NCBI GenBank assembly: GCA_017307355.1
Contig: JAFKFG010000022.1
Span: forward strand, 33,697-97,696
DNA: 64,000 nt
Origin: Alphaproteobacteria bacterium
GTDB taxonomy: Bacteria > Pseudomonadota > Alphaproteobacteria > Micropepsales > Micropepsaceae
Direction: 5' to 3'
This document shows, piece after piece, positions 1 to 9,744 of this stretch (its first letter is position 1; each line of letters opens with the position of its first letter). The notes under the pieces are model-generated. The model had not been told where the DNA came from. It saw nothing but the letters and a program-made list of their open reading frames with translations, and made no database searches. The translations under genes were made by a program, and so were the position numbers.

Positions 1-2254
1 TGCCGCCCACATTAACACCGCCGCAGGTCCGGATAACATTGTCCACCCGGCCCAAAGTACCGAAATCGGAGAAGGCCGCGATCGAGACGCCATAGCTTTC
101 GGGCAGAAGCGACGGCAAACGGGCCGACAAGGTGCCGATGGCATAGACATTGCCGCCGATCGCGCCGGTATTGAGCGGCGCATCCAGGTCGCGCGGACCG
201 ATGCCGGCGATGGCAAAGCCGCGGAAACTGTCGCCGCCCTTGAAGAAGCGCTGATTGATCGGCACAGGGGTGCCGTCATAGCTCTGGATGATGCCGGCAT
301 CCAGCGACAGGGAGTTGATGATGGCACCGTCGAAGGCAGGCCTGTAACCGGCAAATTGCGCGGTGGTCTTGACGAAGCGCAGGTTGCCGCCGAAGCCGGC
401 AAAATCCTGGTTGAGCGAGAAGGTCATGCCGGTGGTGGGCCGCCGGTAATCGTCCAGGCTGTTATAGCCATAGGTAAATCCGAAGATCGAACCATAAGTG
501 TCGCCGGCCGCCAGCTGGATTTCCAGCGGCGCGTTGCCGAACGGCGTGACCCGGGTGATCTGATAGGTGTAGCGCAGACCCACCGAGGAATATTCCGAGA
601 TCGGAAAGCCCATGCGGAGCGTCACGCCCGATGTGTCGCTGGAATAGGTCGCCTGGCGGTAGTCGACCTGCTGCTTATAGATATCGAAGCCCGCCGCCAG
701 CGGCCGGTCCAGGAACCATGGCTCGGTGAAGCTGAACTGATAGAGCTTCTGGATCTGCGATACCGAGACCGACGTCTTCAGGAATTGCGCACGGCCGAAC
801 AAATTCTGCTCGGTATAGCTGAATTCACCGGTCAGCTGGCTGGCCGAGGAATAGCCCAGACCCAGCTGCAATTGCCCGGTCGATTGTTCGGTGACGGCCA
901 CGGTGATGTCGGTGCGATCCGGCGCGCTGCCGGGCGTGTTCTTGACGTCGACTTCCTTGAAGAAGCCCAGCGAGCGGATGCGGGTGCGCGAGCGGTCCAC
1001 CAGCACGCGATTGAAGGCATCGCCTTCCACCAGGCGGAATTCGCGGCGGATCACCTTGTCCAGGGTACGCACATTGCCGCTGATATTGATCTTGCCGATA
1101 TAGACACGCGGGCCCTGGGCGATATCGAACAAAAGATCGATGGTCTTGTTGTCGCGATTGCGGGCGATGCGCGGATGCACCTCGGCGAAAGCATAGCCCT
1201 TGGTGCCGGCCGCATTGGTCAAGGAATCGATGGCCTTCTGCACCGTTTCGGCATTGTAGACATCGCCGCTGGTGATCGGGACCATCGGGCGCAAGGAGCT
1301 GGGCGTCAGTTCCTTGATCTGGGAATTGATCGTGACCTTGCCGAATTTGTAGCGGGGCCCTTCGTTCACCGTGAAGGTGACGTAGAAATTCTTGCGGTTC
1401 TGGGCCAGCTGCGCGACCGCGCTGACCACGGTGAAATCGGCATACCCATGATTGACGTAAAAGCGCCGGAGCTGTTCGCGGTCGAAGGCCAGCCGGTCGG
1501 GATCGTAATTGTCGTTGCTGGCAAGGATCTTGTACCAGGCGCTTTCTTCGGTGGCGATCTGTCCCTTCAAGGTCGCATCGTCATAGATCTTGTTGCCGAT
1601 GAAATTGATGCGGGCGATGCCGGTGGTGGGACCCTCGGTGATGGAGAAGATCAGGTCGATGCGGTTCTGCGGGCGCTGAATGATCTGCGGATCGACCCGG
1701 GCGGCGAATTTTCCGTTGCGGCGGTAAAGCTCGATGATGCGCTGGACGTCGGCCTGGACGCGGGCGCGGGTGAAGGTGCCGCGGGGCTTGATCTGGACTT
1801 CCTTGGTCAGATCCTTGGTCGAAACCTTGTCGTTACCTTCGAACACCACCTGATTGATGATGGGATTCTCGACCACCCGGATGGTCAGAGTGCCGTTGGC
1901 GAAGTTGATCTTCACGTCGGAGAACAGGCCGGTGCCGAACAGCGATTTCAGCGCCTGGTCCGCCAGCGCGGGGTCATAATTCTCGCCTTCGCGGATATTC
2001 ACATAGGTCAGGACCGTGCCGGGCTCCACGCGCTGCGTCCCGGCGACGGCGATGTGCTGGATCACGCGGGCGGGTTGGGCCGGGGCTGCAGGCGCTGGCG
2101 GCCGGTCGGCGGCCGGCTTTTCGGCATTCAGGACCGCGGCGCGGTCCTCCGCGCCAGGACGCAACTGAGCCGCCGCCGGACCCGCGAACAGGGCCAGGCA
2201 CAGGGTCGCGGACGTCGCGCGCAGAACCGCTTTATGAGTGGCGATAGTCCGCAT
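1..2254 (-). CDS. bamA: BamA, outer-membrane protein assembly factor (partial, C-terminus outside window)
   Basis: BamA is the central Omp85 subunit of the BAM complex and inserts beta-barrel proteins into the outer membrane. The start at 2254 gives a signal peptide (hydrophobic core about residues 13-25, cleavage likely after AAA29). Five POTRA repeats follow, the first near residue 63, and then the barrel. The surface-loop motif RGF is present near 'GGDSFRGFAIAG'. 751 codons are visible and the last barrel strands lie beyond position 1. It sits 60 bases downstream of rseP at the end of the rpsB-to-bamA unit, the usual alphaproteobacterial order; skp and lpxD normally come next, outside this window. 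Confidence 0.96.
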   Translation of the reverse strand, partial: MRTIATHKAVLRATSATLCLALFAGPAAAQLRPGAEDRAAVLNAEKPAADRPPAPAAPAQPARVIQHIAVAGTQRVEPGTVLTYVNIREGENYDPALADQALKSLFGTGLFSDVKINFANGTLTIRVVENPIINQVVFEGNDKVSTKDLTKEVQIKPRGTFTRARVQADVQRIIELYRRNGKFAARVDPQIIQRPQNRIDLIFSITEGPTTGIARINFIGNKIYDDATLKGQIATEESAWYKILASNDNYDPDRLAFDREQLRRFYVNHGYADFTVVSAVAQLAQNRKNFYVTFTVNEGPRYKFGKVTINSQIKELTPSSLRPMVPITSGDVYNAETVQKAIDSLTNAAGTKGYAFAEVHPRIARNRDNKTIDLLFDIAQGPRVYIGKINISGNVRTLDKVIRREFRLVEGDAFNRVLVDRSRTRIRSLGFFKEVDVKNTPGSAPDRTDITVAVTEQSTGQLQLGLGYSSASQLTGEFSYTEQNLFGRAQFLKTSVSVSQIQKLYQFSFTEPWFLDRPLAAGFDIYKQQVDYRQATYSSDTSGVTLRMGFPISEYSSVGLRYTYQITRVTPFGNAPLEIQLAAGDTYGSIFGFTYGYNSLDDYRRPTTGMTFSLNQDFAGFGGNLRFVKTTAQFAGYRPAFDGAIINSLSLDAGIIQSYDGTPVPINQRFFKGGDSFRGFAIAGIGPRDLDAPLNTGAIGGNVYAIGTLSARLPSLLPESYGVSIAAFSDFGTLGRVDNVIRTCGGVNVGG

Positions 2255-2314
2255 TCCGCCGTCCGGCACCCGTCTTGGAGGCGCGCATCACCGGTAACGG
2301 CAGCGGCCGAAGTT

Positions 2315-3451
2315 TCAGAAAAGATTCAGGCGAGCGAGGTCATTCCATGTGGTCAGGAGCACAAGCCCCAGGACCAAAACCAGCCCAAGCCGAAATCCGA
2401 CGTCCTGGGCCCGCTCACCCAGCGGCCGTCCCAAAACTGCTTCGCATGCATAGTACAGAAGATGCCCGCCGTCGAGCAAAGGAATCGGAAAAAGGTTGGC
2501 GAGCCCAATGCTTACGGAAAGTACAGCCACCAGCTGAAGAAGTGCCATAAAGCCGAATACCGCCACCTGGCGGGTCATTTTGGCGATTCCCAGGGGCCCC
2601 CGGAACTGGTCGGCGCTGGCATAACCGCGCACCATCTGGGCAATGCCCTGCACGGTGGTGCGCATGATCGTCCAGGTCTGGACATTCGCCGCCACGAAGG
2701 CCGACGGCAGGCTGTAATATTCGGTCGTAATCGGCGCCTTCGGCGAAGGCCGGACACCGATCACATAGGTGGTTCCCATATCGCCCAGAACGTCGCGGAT
2801 GCGGGCTTCCCGCGGCATCACACGGATGGTGAGGGATTCGCTGCCCCGCTTCACGTCGACGGCAAGCGTGCGCCCCCCGCTGACCGCGATGATCTGGGGC
2901 ATCTGCTCGAAATCGGTGATGCGGGTCCCGTCGATGGCGGTGACGCGGTCGCCCGTCTTGATCCCGGCCGCTTCGGCGGCGCTGCCCTTCACCACATCGC
3001 CGACGATGGGCGCCAGAACGGTATGACCGGTGGCAAAGATCAGGCCGGTGAAAAGCACGATCGCAAGAATGAAATTCGCCGCCGGCCCGGCCGCGGCAAC
3101 CGCGGCGCGCTGCCAGAGCGGCTTGAACGCGAGGGTCTGCTCGCGCTCGGCGGGGCTCATGCGGGCGGCCGCCGCATGATCGGGCGCGCTGGCCGCATTG
3201 GCATCGCCGGAAAATTTCACATAGCCGCCCACAGGGATCCAGCTGATCTTCCAGCGCGTGCCGCGCTTGTCGTTCCAGCCGAAGATTTCCTTTCCGAAGC
3301 CGACGGAAAACACGTCGACCTTCACGCCGCAGGCGCGTGCCACCAGGAAATGGCCCAACTCGTGAAAGAACACCACGACGGTGATCACGAACAGAAAGGC
3401 CGGCAATCCCAGGGGCGTCCAGGCGACGAGATTCCTTATGGCGTCAAACAT
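2315..3451 (-). CDS. rseP: RseP/MmpA-type site-2 zinc metalloprotease
   Basis: This is an inner-membrane M50 protease that cleaves transmembrane anchors, such as anti-sigma factors. The catalytic HELGH motif is at residues 30-34 in the first membrane helix, a PDZ domain lies around residues 125-205, and the third zinc ligand motif LDGGH is near residue 325 between C-terminal helices. The length of 378 residues is typical for alphaproteobacterial MmpA/RseP. It lies 9 bases after dxr and upstream of bamA, so it is probably co-transcribed with isoprenoid and envelope genes. Confidence 0.96.
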   Translation of the reverse strand: MFDAIRNLVAWTPLGLPAFLFVITVVVFFHELGHFLVARACGVKVDVFSVGFGKEIFGWNDKRGTRWKISWIPVGGYVKFSGDANAASAPDHAAAARMSPAEREQTLAFKPLWQRAAVAAAGPAANFILAIVLFTGLIFATGHTVLAPIVGDVVKGSAAEAAGIKTGDRVTAIDGTRITDFEQMPQIIAVSGGRTLAVDVKRGSESLTIRVMPREARIRDVLGDMGTTYVIGVRPSPKAPITTEYYSLPSAFVAANVQTWTIMRTTVQGIAQMVRGYASADQFRGPLGIAKMTRQVAVFGFMALLQLVAVLSVSIGLANLFPIPLLDGGHLLYYACEAVLGRPLGERAQDVGFRLGLVLVLGLVLLTTWNDLARLNLF

Positions 3452-3460
3452 GGCGTCCTC

Positions 3461-4705
3461 TCAGGTCCCCACCCGTTGACAAATTTCTTCGGCCAGCACC
3501 CGCGCCCGCGCATCGGTTCCCAGCACGGTGCCCAGATCGCCTGCCCGGCCATTGCTGACCTGCCCGGCATCGGCGTTCAAAGTCTCGCCCACCACTTTGG
3601 AAATATCCAGGAAGCCGATGCGGCGATCCAGGAAAGCCTGCACCGCGATTTCATTGGCGGCATTGAGTACGGTCGGCGCAAGGCCGCCCGACCGCATGGA
3701 TTCGATCGCCAGATTCAAGGCCGGAAACCGGTCATGGGCCGGTGCCTGGAAGACCAGCTGGCCCAGCCGGGCCAGATCCAGCCTGCGCGACGGCGATGCG
3801 ATGCGGCGCGGCCAAGCCAGGGCATGGGCGATAGGCGTGCGCATATCCGGCGCGGACAGATGCGCCATGGTGGTGCCGTCGTCATAGCTCACCAGGCAGT
3901 GAACGATGGACTGGGGATGCACCAGCACATTCAGCTTTTCGGGCGGCAGCGCGAACAGGAAATGGGCTTCGATCAGCTCCAGCCCCTTGTTCATCAAGGT
4001 GGCGCTGTCCAGCGAGATCTTGCGGCCCATCGCCCAGTTGGGATGCGCGACGGCCTCTTCCACCGTGGCGGCGGCCATTTTCTCCAGCGGCCATTCGCGG
4101 AACGGCCCGCCCGAAGCGGTGATCGTCACCGTTTCCACTTCGCTGGCGTCGCCCGAGCCCAGGACCTGGAAAATCGCGTTATGCTCGGAATCGACCGGGA
4201 TCACCGAAGCGCCCGACCGTTCCAAGGCGTCGCGGAACACCGCGCCCGCCGCGACCACGCATTCCTTGTTCGCCAGCGCCACGATGACGCCGCGTTCGAT
4301 GGCGGCAAGCGCCGGCTCGATCGCGGCCGCGCCCATGATCGCGACCATCACGAAATCCGACGCCATCGCAGCCGCCGCGATCACCGCGTCGCGACCGGCT
4401 TGGGCTTCGATTCCAGTTCCGGCCAATCCGGCTTTCAGGTCTTCGTACAGCGACGCATCGCCAATGACGGCGCGCAGCGGCTTCAAGGCCCGGGCCTGTT
4501 CGATCAGAAGTTTGACATTGCCCTGGGCGGTCAGGGCGGCCAGGGGGAAAGCCTCGGCGCCATAGACTTTGCGGGCGTGAGAGATCACGTCCAGCGTGTT
4601 GACGCCGATGGAGCCGGTCGAACCCAGCACCGTGACCTTGCGCCGGATCACGTCCGGAAGCGACGGAACCGTATCGAAAATTCCATGAGCGGCGATGGGT
4701 GTCAT
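3461..4705 (-). CDS. dxr: 1-deoxy-D-xylulose 5-phosphate reductoisomerase
   Basis: Dxr performs the NADPH- and divalent-metal-dependent conversion of DXP to MEP, the committed step of the non-mevalonate isoprenoid pathway in the cytosol. The NADPH loop GSTGSIG is near residue 30. The substrate/metal motif 'PVDSEHNAIFQ' and the flexible loop 'GRKISLDSATLMNKG' are intact. The protein has 414 residues with a short N-terminal tail of about 20 residues before the Rossmann strand. The start ATG overlaps the cdsA stop as ATGA, which suggests translational coupling. UppS, two genes upstream, uses the product of this pathway. Confidence 0.97.
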   Translation of the reverse strand: MTPIAAHGIFDTVPSLPDVIRRKVTVLGSTGSIGVNTLDVISHARKVYGAEAFPLAALTAQGNVKLLIEQARALKPLRAVIGDASLYEDLKAGLAGTGIEAQAGRDAVIAAAAMASDFVMVAIMGAAAIEPALAAIERGVIVALANKECVVAAGAVFRDALERSGASVIPVDSEHNAIFQVLGSGDASEVETVTITASGGPFREWPLEKMAAATVEEAVAHPNWAMGRKISLDSATLMNKGLELIEAHFLFALPPEKLNVLVHPQSIVHCLVSYDDGTTMAHLSAPDMRTPIAHALAWPRRIASPSRRLDLARLGQLVFQAPAHDRFPALNLAIESMRSGGLAPTVLNAANEIAVQAFLDRRIGFLDISKVVGETLNADAGQVSNGRAGDLGTVLGTDARARVLAEEICQRVGT

Positions 4706-5580
4706 GACGCGATACCGAAAAGAAGATTGAAATGCGCCAGGAAGACCAGAAGCGCCAGGGCGACGCTGGCGAAAATGGTGGAATCCATGCGGTCCAGCAC
4801 GCCGCCATGGCCGGGGATCAGGCTGCCCGAATTCTTGATGCCGAACCGCCGCTTGACGAAACTCTCGAACAAATCGCCGATATGGGCGACCGCGCTGAAA
4901 ATCAAGCCGAACATCGCGGCGATCCAAAGCGTTCCGCCCAGGAGCCAGACATAGCAGCCGAACACCAGCGCGGCGGTGACGCTGCCGCCGATGGTCCCGG
5001 CCCAGGTCTTGGAGGGCGACAGCACCGGCGCCATGCGCGGTCCCCCGATCAGATTGCCGAAAATCAGCGCCCCGGTATCCGTCGCCCAGACGATTAGGAA
5101 CAGTCCCACGATCACCAGGGCGCCGCGGTTCGGGAACGCCTGCAAGCTCACCAGCGCCAATGCCGGCAGGCCCAAATAGACCACGCCCAGCGCCTGCCAG
5201 ACGGGATTTTGTCCTCTGGCGCGGGCAACGATGGCGGAAATGACCGCACCGGCAGCCACGATCAGCAAAGCCGGCCAACCGCTGCGCAGCGCCAGGAGCG
5301 CCACCACGGCGAGCGCGGCGGTGACCGACGTCAGCGCGGTCTCGATGCGGAAGGCATGACCCAAAGACACCATGCGGTGCCACTCATAAGCCGCCAGAAT
5401 GGTGATCAAGATCACCATGCCGGCGAAAAACTCCGGTCGCGAAAACAGCACCAGGATCGCGATCCCCGCCAGCACGATCCCGAACAGCGGACGGGTGATC
5501 CAGTCCATGTTCCAGCGGATGGCGCGATAGCCCGGCGCATGTCCGCCGGCGGAGGGAGATTGGGGGCGCGGGCCGCTCAC
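4702..5580 (-). CDS. cdsA: Phosphatidate cytidylyltransferase (CDP-diglyceride synthase)
   Basis: CdsA is a polytopic inner-membrane enzyme making CDP-diacylglycerol from phosphatidate and CTP. I chose the GTG at 5580 because it overlaps the uppS stop (GTGA) and has GGAGG seven bases upstream; the later ATG at 5508 has no ribosome site. This gives 292 residues with a polar 24-residue N-terminus before the first helix. The C-terminal family signature is present (KRRFGIK...PGHGGVLDRMDS), but the residue after the conserved Lys, normally Asp, is Asn (about N250, codon AAT). The 3' end overlaps the dxr start. Confidence 0.94.
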   Translation of the reverse strand: MSGPRPQSPSAGGHAPGYRAIRWNMDWITRPLFGIVLAGIAILVLFSRPEFFAGMVILITILAAYEWHRMVSLGHAFRIETALTSVTAALAVVALLALRSGWPALLIVAAGAVISAIVARARGQNPVWQALGVVYLGLPALALVSLQAFPNRGALVIVGLFLIVWATDTGALIFGNLIGGPRMAPVLSPSKTWAGTIGGSVTAALVFGCYVWLLGGTLWIAAMFGLIFSAVAHIGDLFESFVKRRFGIKNSGSLIPGHGGVLDRMDSTIFASVALALLVFLAHFNLLFGIAS

Positions 5581-6308
5581 GCCACGGCCTCCGAATTGAG
5601 GGCGCCGAAGCGGCGGTCGCGGCCGGCAAAACTCTGAAGCGCCTTGAGCAGCTCGGCGCGGCCGAAATCGGGCCACAGCGTGTCCACGAACAGGAGCTCG
5701 GCATAGGCCGATTGCCAGAGCATGAAATTGGAGAGACGACGCTCGCCCGAGGTGCGGATCACCAGGTCCGGCTCCGGCAACGCGCTGGTGAACAGCCGGG
5801 AGGCGAACAAATCCGTGGTGATGGTTTCCGGGTCGAGCCGGCCTTCGGCGGCGGCGCGCGCCAGTTCCCGGGCGGTGGCGGCGATCTCTTCCTGCGCGCC
5901 ATAGTCGAAGGCGAAGGTGAGATTGAGGCCCGTATTCTGGGCGGTGCGGCTTTCGGAATCCAGAATCATCTGGTGGATGTCGCTGGCCACGCGGCCGCGA
6001 TGGCCGATGATCCGCATACGGACATTCCGCTCGACCAGCTCGTCCATGTCGCTGCGGAAATAGGTGCGGAACAGGCCCATCAGAGCGCCCACTTCCGCCT
6101 TGGGGCGCTTCCAATTCTCGCTGGAAAAGGCAAACAAGGTGAGATTGCCCAGCCCCATGTCGCAAGCAGCGCGAACCGTCTCGCGCACCGCATTCATGCC
6201 CGCGAAATGCCCGGCCTCGCGCGGCAAATGCCGCTTCCGCGCCCAGCGTCCATTGCCGTCCATGATGATGGCGACATGGCGGGGCAGAATCTGCGGAAGA
6301 TCGGCCAT
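5577..6308 (-). CDS. uppS: Isoprenyl (undecaprenyl) diphosphate synthase
   Basis: This is a cis-prenyltransferase that condenses isopentenyl diphosphate units to undecaprenyl diphosphate, the lipid carrier for peptidoglycan and O-antigen. The catalytic motif MDGNGRWA begins at residue 16 (D17). The family motifs 'FAFSSENWKRP' and 'DLVIRTSGERRLSNFMLWQSAYAE' are complete. The ATG at 6308 lies eight bases after the frr stop and gives 243 residues, the normal length. It overlaps the cdsA GTG start. Confidence 0.97.
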   Translation of the reverse strand: MADLPQILPRHVAIIMDGNGRWARKRHLPREAGHFAGMNAVRETVRAACDMGLGNLTLFAFSSENWKRPKAEVGALMGLFRTYFRSDMDELVERNVRMRIIGHRGRVASDIHQMILDSESRTAQNTGLNLTFAFDYGAQEEIAATARELARAAAEGRLDPETITTDLFASRLFTSALPEPDLVIRTSGERRLSNFMLWQSAYAELLFVDTLWPDFGRAELLKALQSFAGRDRRFGALNSEAVA

Positions 6309-6316
6309 GCCGGTGC

Positions 6317-6877
6317 TCAAACCTGCATGATTTCCTGCTCCTTGGAATGGAGCGTGTTGTCGATGTCCTTGATATGCGCGTCGGTGAGCTTCTGCAGCTC
6401 CTCGCCCCTGGTATGGTGCTCGTCCTGGCCGATCTTGTGATCCTTTTCCAGCTTCTTGAGCAGATCCATGCCGTCGCGGCGGACATTGCGCACCGCGACC
6501 CTGGCGGCTTCGGCATATTTGGCGGCGAGCTTGGACAATTCCTTGCGCCGCTCCTGATTGAGCTCGGGCAAGGGAATGCGCAGCAGCTGGCCGTCCATCT
6601 GCGGATTGAGCCCCAGGCCCGCATCGCGGATCGCCTTGTCCACCGCCTTGGCCAGGCCCTTGTCCCACACCTGCACCGTGATCATGCGCGCTTCGGGCGT
6701 GGAAATGGTGCCGACTTGGGCAATGGGCACGACATTGCCATAGGCTTCGACCGTCACCGGATCCAGAAGTGCGGGGCTCGCCCGGCCGGTGCGCAGACCG
6801 CTGAATTCGCTCTTCAAGGTCGCCACCGCGCCGCTCATGCGCCGGCTCATCTCGTCTTTGTTGTATGCGTCCGCCAT
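6317..6877 (-). CDS. frr: Ribosome recycling factor
   Basis: RRF splits post-termination ribosomes together with EF-G. The protein has 186 residues and all the usual landmarks: '[21 protein letters not shown]', '[15 protein letters not shown]' and 'VAVRNVRRD' in the three-helix bundle. It lies between pyrH and uppS, the near-universal bacterial order, with 55 bases separating it from pyrH. Confidence 0.98.
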   Translation of the reverse strand: MADAYNKDEMSRRMSGAVATLKSEFSGLRTGRASPALLDPVTVEAYGNVVPIAQVGTISTPEARMITVQVWDKGLAKAVDKAIRDAGLGLNPQMDGQLLRIPLPELNQERRKELSKLAAKYAEAARVAVRNVRRDGMDLLKKLEKDHKIGQDEHHTRGEELQKLTDAHIKDIDNTLHSKEQEIMQV

Positions 6878-6932
6878 TGTCTCTCGCCTCGCCCCTGGTG
6901 CCGGAATCCTAACTCAAACCCCGGCGGGAACT

Positions 6933-7655
6933 TCACTTTTCTTCGATGATGGTCGCCCGGCCGTCGCCCCGAAGGACCTTGGCAAGCGCCCCTTTGTCCT
7001 GCAGCGAGAAGACCAGGATCGGAATGCCATTTTCCCGGGAGAGGGAAATGGCCGATGCATCCATTACTGCAAGATCTCGCGCTAACACCTCGTGATAACT
7101 CAAAGATTCGTACCTGGTGGCGTCAGGATACTTTTTGGGGTCAGCACTGTAAACACCATCAACCTGGGTGGCCTTCAGCATCGCATCACAGGCCATTTCC
7201 GCGGCCCGGAGCGCCGCCGCCGTGTCGGTGGTGAAGAACGGGTTCCCGGTTCCGGCGGCGAAGATCACCACCCGTCCCTTCTCCATGTGCCGAATCGCGC
7301 GGCGCCGGATATAGGGCTCGCAGACCGTGCTCATGGGGATGGCCGACTGAACCCGGCTGGGCAGGCCGTTGCGTTCCAACGTCGCCTGCATCGCCAGCGC
7401 GTTCATCACGGTCGCCAGCATGCCCATGTAATCCGCCGTGGCCCGGTCGATGCCTTTGGCCGCGCCGGCGAGGCCGCGGAAGATGTTGCCGCCGCCGATC
7501 ACCATGCAGATCTGAGTGCCGGCTTCGACGGCTTCCTTCACATCGGCCGCGATGCGCTCGACCGTGCCGGTATCGATGCCGAAACCGCCCTCGCCCATCA
7601 ATGCCTCGCCCGAGACCTTAAGCAGAACGCGGGCGTATTTGGGCGTTATGGGCAT
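6933..7655 (-). CDS. pyrH: UMP kinase
   Basis: PyrH phosphorylates UMP to UDP; it is a hexameric amino-acid-kinase-fold enzyme regulated by GTP and UTP. The N-terminal '[11 protein letters not shown]', the phosphate loop '[10 protein letters not shown]' and '[17 protein letters not shown]' are all present. The ATG at 7655 is preceded by GGAGGA at a good distance; an in-frame ATG at 7676 lacks a ribosome site. The protein has 240 residues. It lies between tsf and frr. Confidence 0.97.
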   Translation of the reverse strand: MPITPKYARVLLKVSGEALMGEGGFGIDTGTVERIAADVKEAVEAGTQICMVIGGGNIFRGLAGAAKGIDRATADYMGMLATVMNALAMQATLERNGLPSRVQSAIPMSTVCEPYIRRRAIRHMEKGRVVIFAAGTGNPFFTTDTAAALRAAEMACDAMLKATQVDGVYSADPKKYPDATRYESLSYHEVLARDLAVMDASAISLSRENGIPILVFSLQDKGALAKVLRGDGRATIIEEK

Positions 7656-7684
7656 CAGATCATTCCTCCGGTGCATCGGTCAGG

Positions 7685-7727
7685 AAAAATCTGGTCCCCA
7701 ACACGCTGTTCCGGGGGCCAGGATTTT
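7685..7727 (-). terminator. Hairpin between tsf and pyrH (possible attenuator)
   Basis: The arms AAAATCtTGGtCCCC-like and GGGGGCCAGGATTTT pair with one bulge. In the minus-strand direction the hairpin ends in a run of T. It could partly terminate tsf transcripts and lower pyrH-bamA expression relative to rpsB-tsf. There is no experimental basis here; the call rests on the base pairing only. Confidence 0.5.
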
Positions 7728-7749
7728 CCGCAGGCCGTGCGGCCAAAAA

Positions 7750-8673
7750 TCAGCGCGTACCTGCCATCTGGGCGACTTCGTCGGCGAAATCGCTTTCCAC
7801 TTTCTCGATGCCCTCGCCCACCTGGAAGCGGACAAAGCCTTCGATCGCGACCGGCGCGCCCAGGTCCTTGGAAGCCTTTTCGACCACCTTGCTCACCTGG
7901 GTTTCGCCGTCGATCACGAAGGTCTGGGACAGAAGAACGGTCTCTTCGTAGAATTTGCGCATGCGCCCCTCCATCATCTTCTCGATGACGGCGTCGGGCT
8001 TGCCGGACTGCTTGGCCAGTTCCCACTGCACATTGCGCTCGCGCTCGACCACATCCTTGGAAAGATGTTCCGGCGTCAACGCCAGGGGATTGGCGGCGGC
8101 GATATGCATGGCGATCTGCTTGGCCAGGGCCGAAAGCTTGCCCTCGTCCGCAGTGGATTTCAGCGCCACCAGGACGCCGATCTTGCCCAACTCGGGCGAC
8201 GCGGCATTGTGGACGTAAGCGGCGACCACGCCGGGATTGACGCTCAGCGCCACGGTGCGGCGCACGCTCATATTTTCGCCGATCTTGGCCACCAGCTCGG
8301 TCAGGGTCTGCTGGACATTGCTGGCGCCATGCTTGGCCGCCAGCAGCTTTTCCAGATCGCCGCCTTCGGTCAGCGCCAGATCGGCCGCGGATTTCACGAA
8401 GCTTTTGAACTCTTCATTGCGGGCGACGAAATCGGTTTCCGCATTGACTTCGACCAGCGCGCCGGCGCCTTTGCCCACGGCAACGCCCACCAGACCTTCG
8501 GCGGCGGCGCGGCCGGCCTTTTTGGCGGCCTTGGAGATGCCCTTCTTGCGCAGCCAGTCGATGGCCGCTTCCATGTCGCCGCCCGTTTCGTTGAGCGCGG
8601 TCTTGCAGTCCATCATGCCTGCGCCGGTCTTGTCGCGCAGATCCTTCACCATGCTGGCGGTGATATTTGCCAT
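7750..8673 (-). CDS. tsf: Elongation factor Ts
   Basis: EF-Ts is the guanine nucleotide exchange factor for EF-Tu. The N-terminal UBA-like segment '[19 protein letters not shown]' and the core '[12 protein letters not shown]' are diagnostic. The ATG at 8671-8673 is preceded by GGAGG; an upstream in-frame ATG would add eleven residues without a ribosome site. The protein has 307 residues. It is co-transcribed with rpsB, 69 bases upstream. Confidence 0.98.
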   Translation of the reverse strand: MANITASMVKDLRDKTGAGMMDCKTALNETGGDMEAAIDWLRKKGISKAAKKAGRAAAEGLVGVAVGKGAGALVEVNAETDFVARNEEFKSFVKSAADLALTEGGDLEKLLAAKHGASNVQQTLTELVAKIGENMSVRRTVALSVNPGVVAAYVHNAASPELGKIGVLVALKSTADEGKLSALAKQIAMHIAAANPLALTPEHLSKDVVERERNVQWELAKQSGKPDAVIEKMMEGRMRKFYEETVLLSQTFVIDGETQVSKVVEKASKDLGAPVAIEGFVRFQVGEGIEKVESDFADEVAQMAGTR

Positions 8674-8742
8674 AGCGGCCTCCGTAACGGCGGTGCCGGG
8701 CGGCAAGAGCCCACCGGCACCGCGACAGTCAAAACGAGAAAA

Positions 8743-9522
8743 TCAGGCGGTCGCTTCCGAGGAAGCGGCGACATGGCTGGACGTGTCTTCGATCTCTTCC
8801 GCAGCCCCAATATCGACGCCGGCTTCGACCTGGCTCTGGCCCAGGCCGTCGATGATGGCGCGCGCGGCCAAGTCGCAATAGAGCGCGATGGCGCGGGCGG
8901 CGTCGTCATTGCCCGGGATCGGATAGGCGATGCCATCCGGATCGGAGTTGGAGTCCAGGATCGCGGTCACCGGAATGCCCAGCTTGCGGGCTTCGGCGAT
9001 GGCGATGGATTCCTTGTTGGTGTCGATCACGAACAGCATGTTGGGCAGGCCGCCCATTTCCTTGATGCCGCCCAGCGAACGCTCCAGCTTGTCCTGCTCG
9101 CGCAGGAGGCCCAGCAATTCCTTCTTGGTGAGGCCGGACTGATCGGCCGTGGTCAGCGTCTCTTCGATCGAGCGCAGGCGGCGGATCGAGTGGCTGATGG
9201 TCTGCCAGTTGGTGAGCGTGCCGCCCAGCCAGCGATGGTTCACGTAATATTGCGCGCAGCGCTTGGCGGCGGCAGCGATGGGCTCAGAAGCCTGGCGCTT
9301 GGTGCCGACGAACAGGATACGGCCGCCCGAGGCCGCGACTTCGCGCAAGGCGACCAGCGCCTGATGCAGCAGGGGCACGGTCTGGGTCAGGTCCAGAATG
9401 TGGATGTCGTTGCGGGCGCCATAGATGTAGGACGCCATCTTCGGATTCCAGCGCTGCTGGCGGTGGCCGAAATGAGCGCCGGACTCGAGCAGTCCACGCA
9501 TGGAAAATTCAGGCAAAGCCAT
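8743..9522 (-). CDS. rpsB: 30S ribosomal protein S2
   Basis: S2 binds the 30S subunit late in assembly and recruits S1. The sequence starts '[21 protein letters not shown]' and includes '[11 protein letters not shown]' and '[13 protein letters not shown]', with a short acidic tail of about 25 residues at the C-terminus. The ATG at 9520-9522 has AAGGAG upstream. It is the first gene of the long rpsB-to-bamA unit. The leader of about 110 bases is long enough for the S2 autoregulation known in other bacteria, but I could not identify the site. Confidence 0.98.
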   Translation of the reverse strand: MALPEFSMRGLLESGAHFGHRQQRWNPKMASYIYGARNDIHILDLTQTVPLLHQALVALREVAASGGRILFVGTKRQASEPIAAAAKRCAQYYVNHRWLGGTLTNWQTISHSIRRLRSIEETLTTADQSGLTKKELLGLLREQDKLERSLGGIKEMGGLPNMLFVIDTNKESIAIAEARKLGIPVTAILDSNSDPDGIAYPIPGNDDAARAIALYCDLAARAIIDGLGQSQVEAGVDIGAAEEIEDTSSHVAASSEATA

Positions 9523-9637
9523 GGGTCGTTCTCCTTTACCGGTTGGCCAGATGCGCGGGTTATTCCCTTGAAGGAACACCGGACGGGGAGACCGGAACAC
9601 CCGGCCTGGACCCACCCGCACATGCGAGATGGCGGGG

Positions 9638-9666
9638 CTTATAGGGGGTCCGCTGTCCTCGGGCAA
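9638..9666 (-). promoter_or_regulatory. Sigma-70-type promoter for rpsB operon
   Basis: On the minus strand a -35 TTGCCC (9666-9661) and a -10 TATAAG (9643-9638) are separated by exactly 17 bases. Transcription would start near 9631 and give a leader of about 108 bases before rpsB. The rest of the 9523-9744 gap holds no other gene that I can see. Confidence 0.65.
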
Positions 9667-9744
9667 GCCATCAGCCGGGCCGTTGCCCTTTCAAGGCCGA
9701 AAACACGCGAAAAGGCGCCAAAACCGCTCCGTTCCAATGCCAAT

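Noticed and set aside
356..4954. A 1532-codon open frame on the plus strand opposite bamA, rseP and dxr
   Set aside because: It is antisense to three clear core genes and has the Arg/Gly/Ala/His-rich composition of a GC-rich shadow frame, with no domain.
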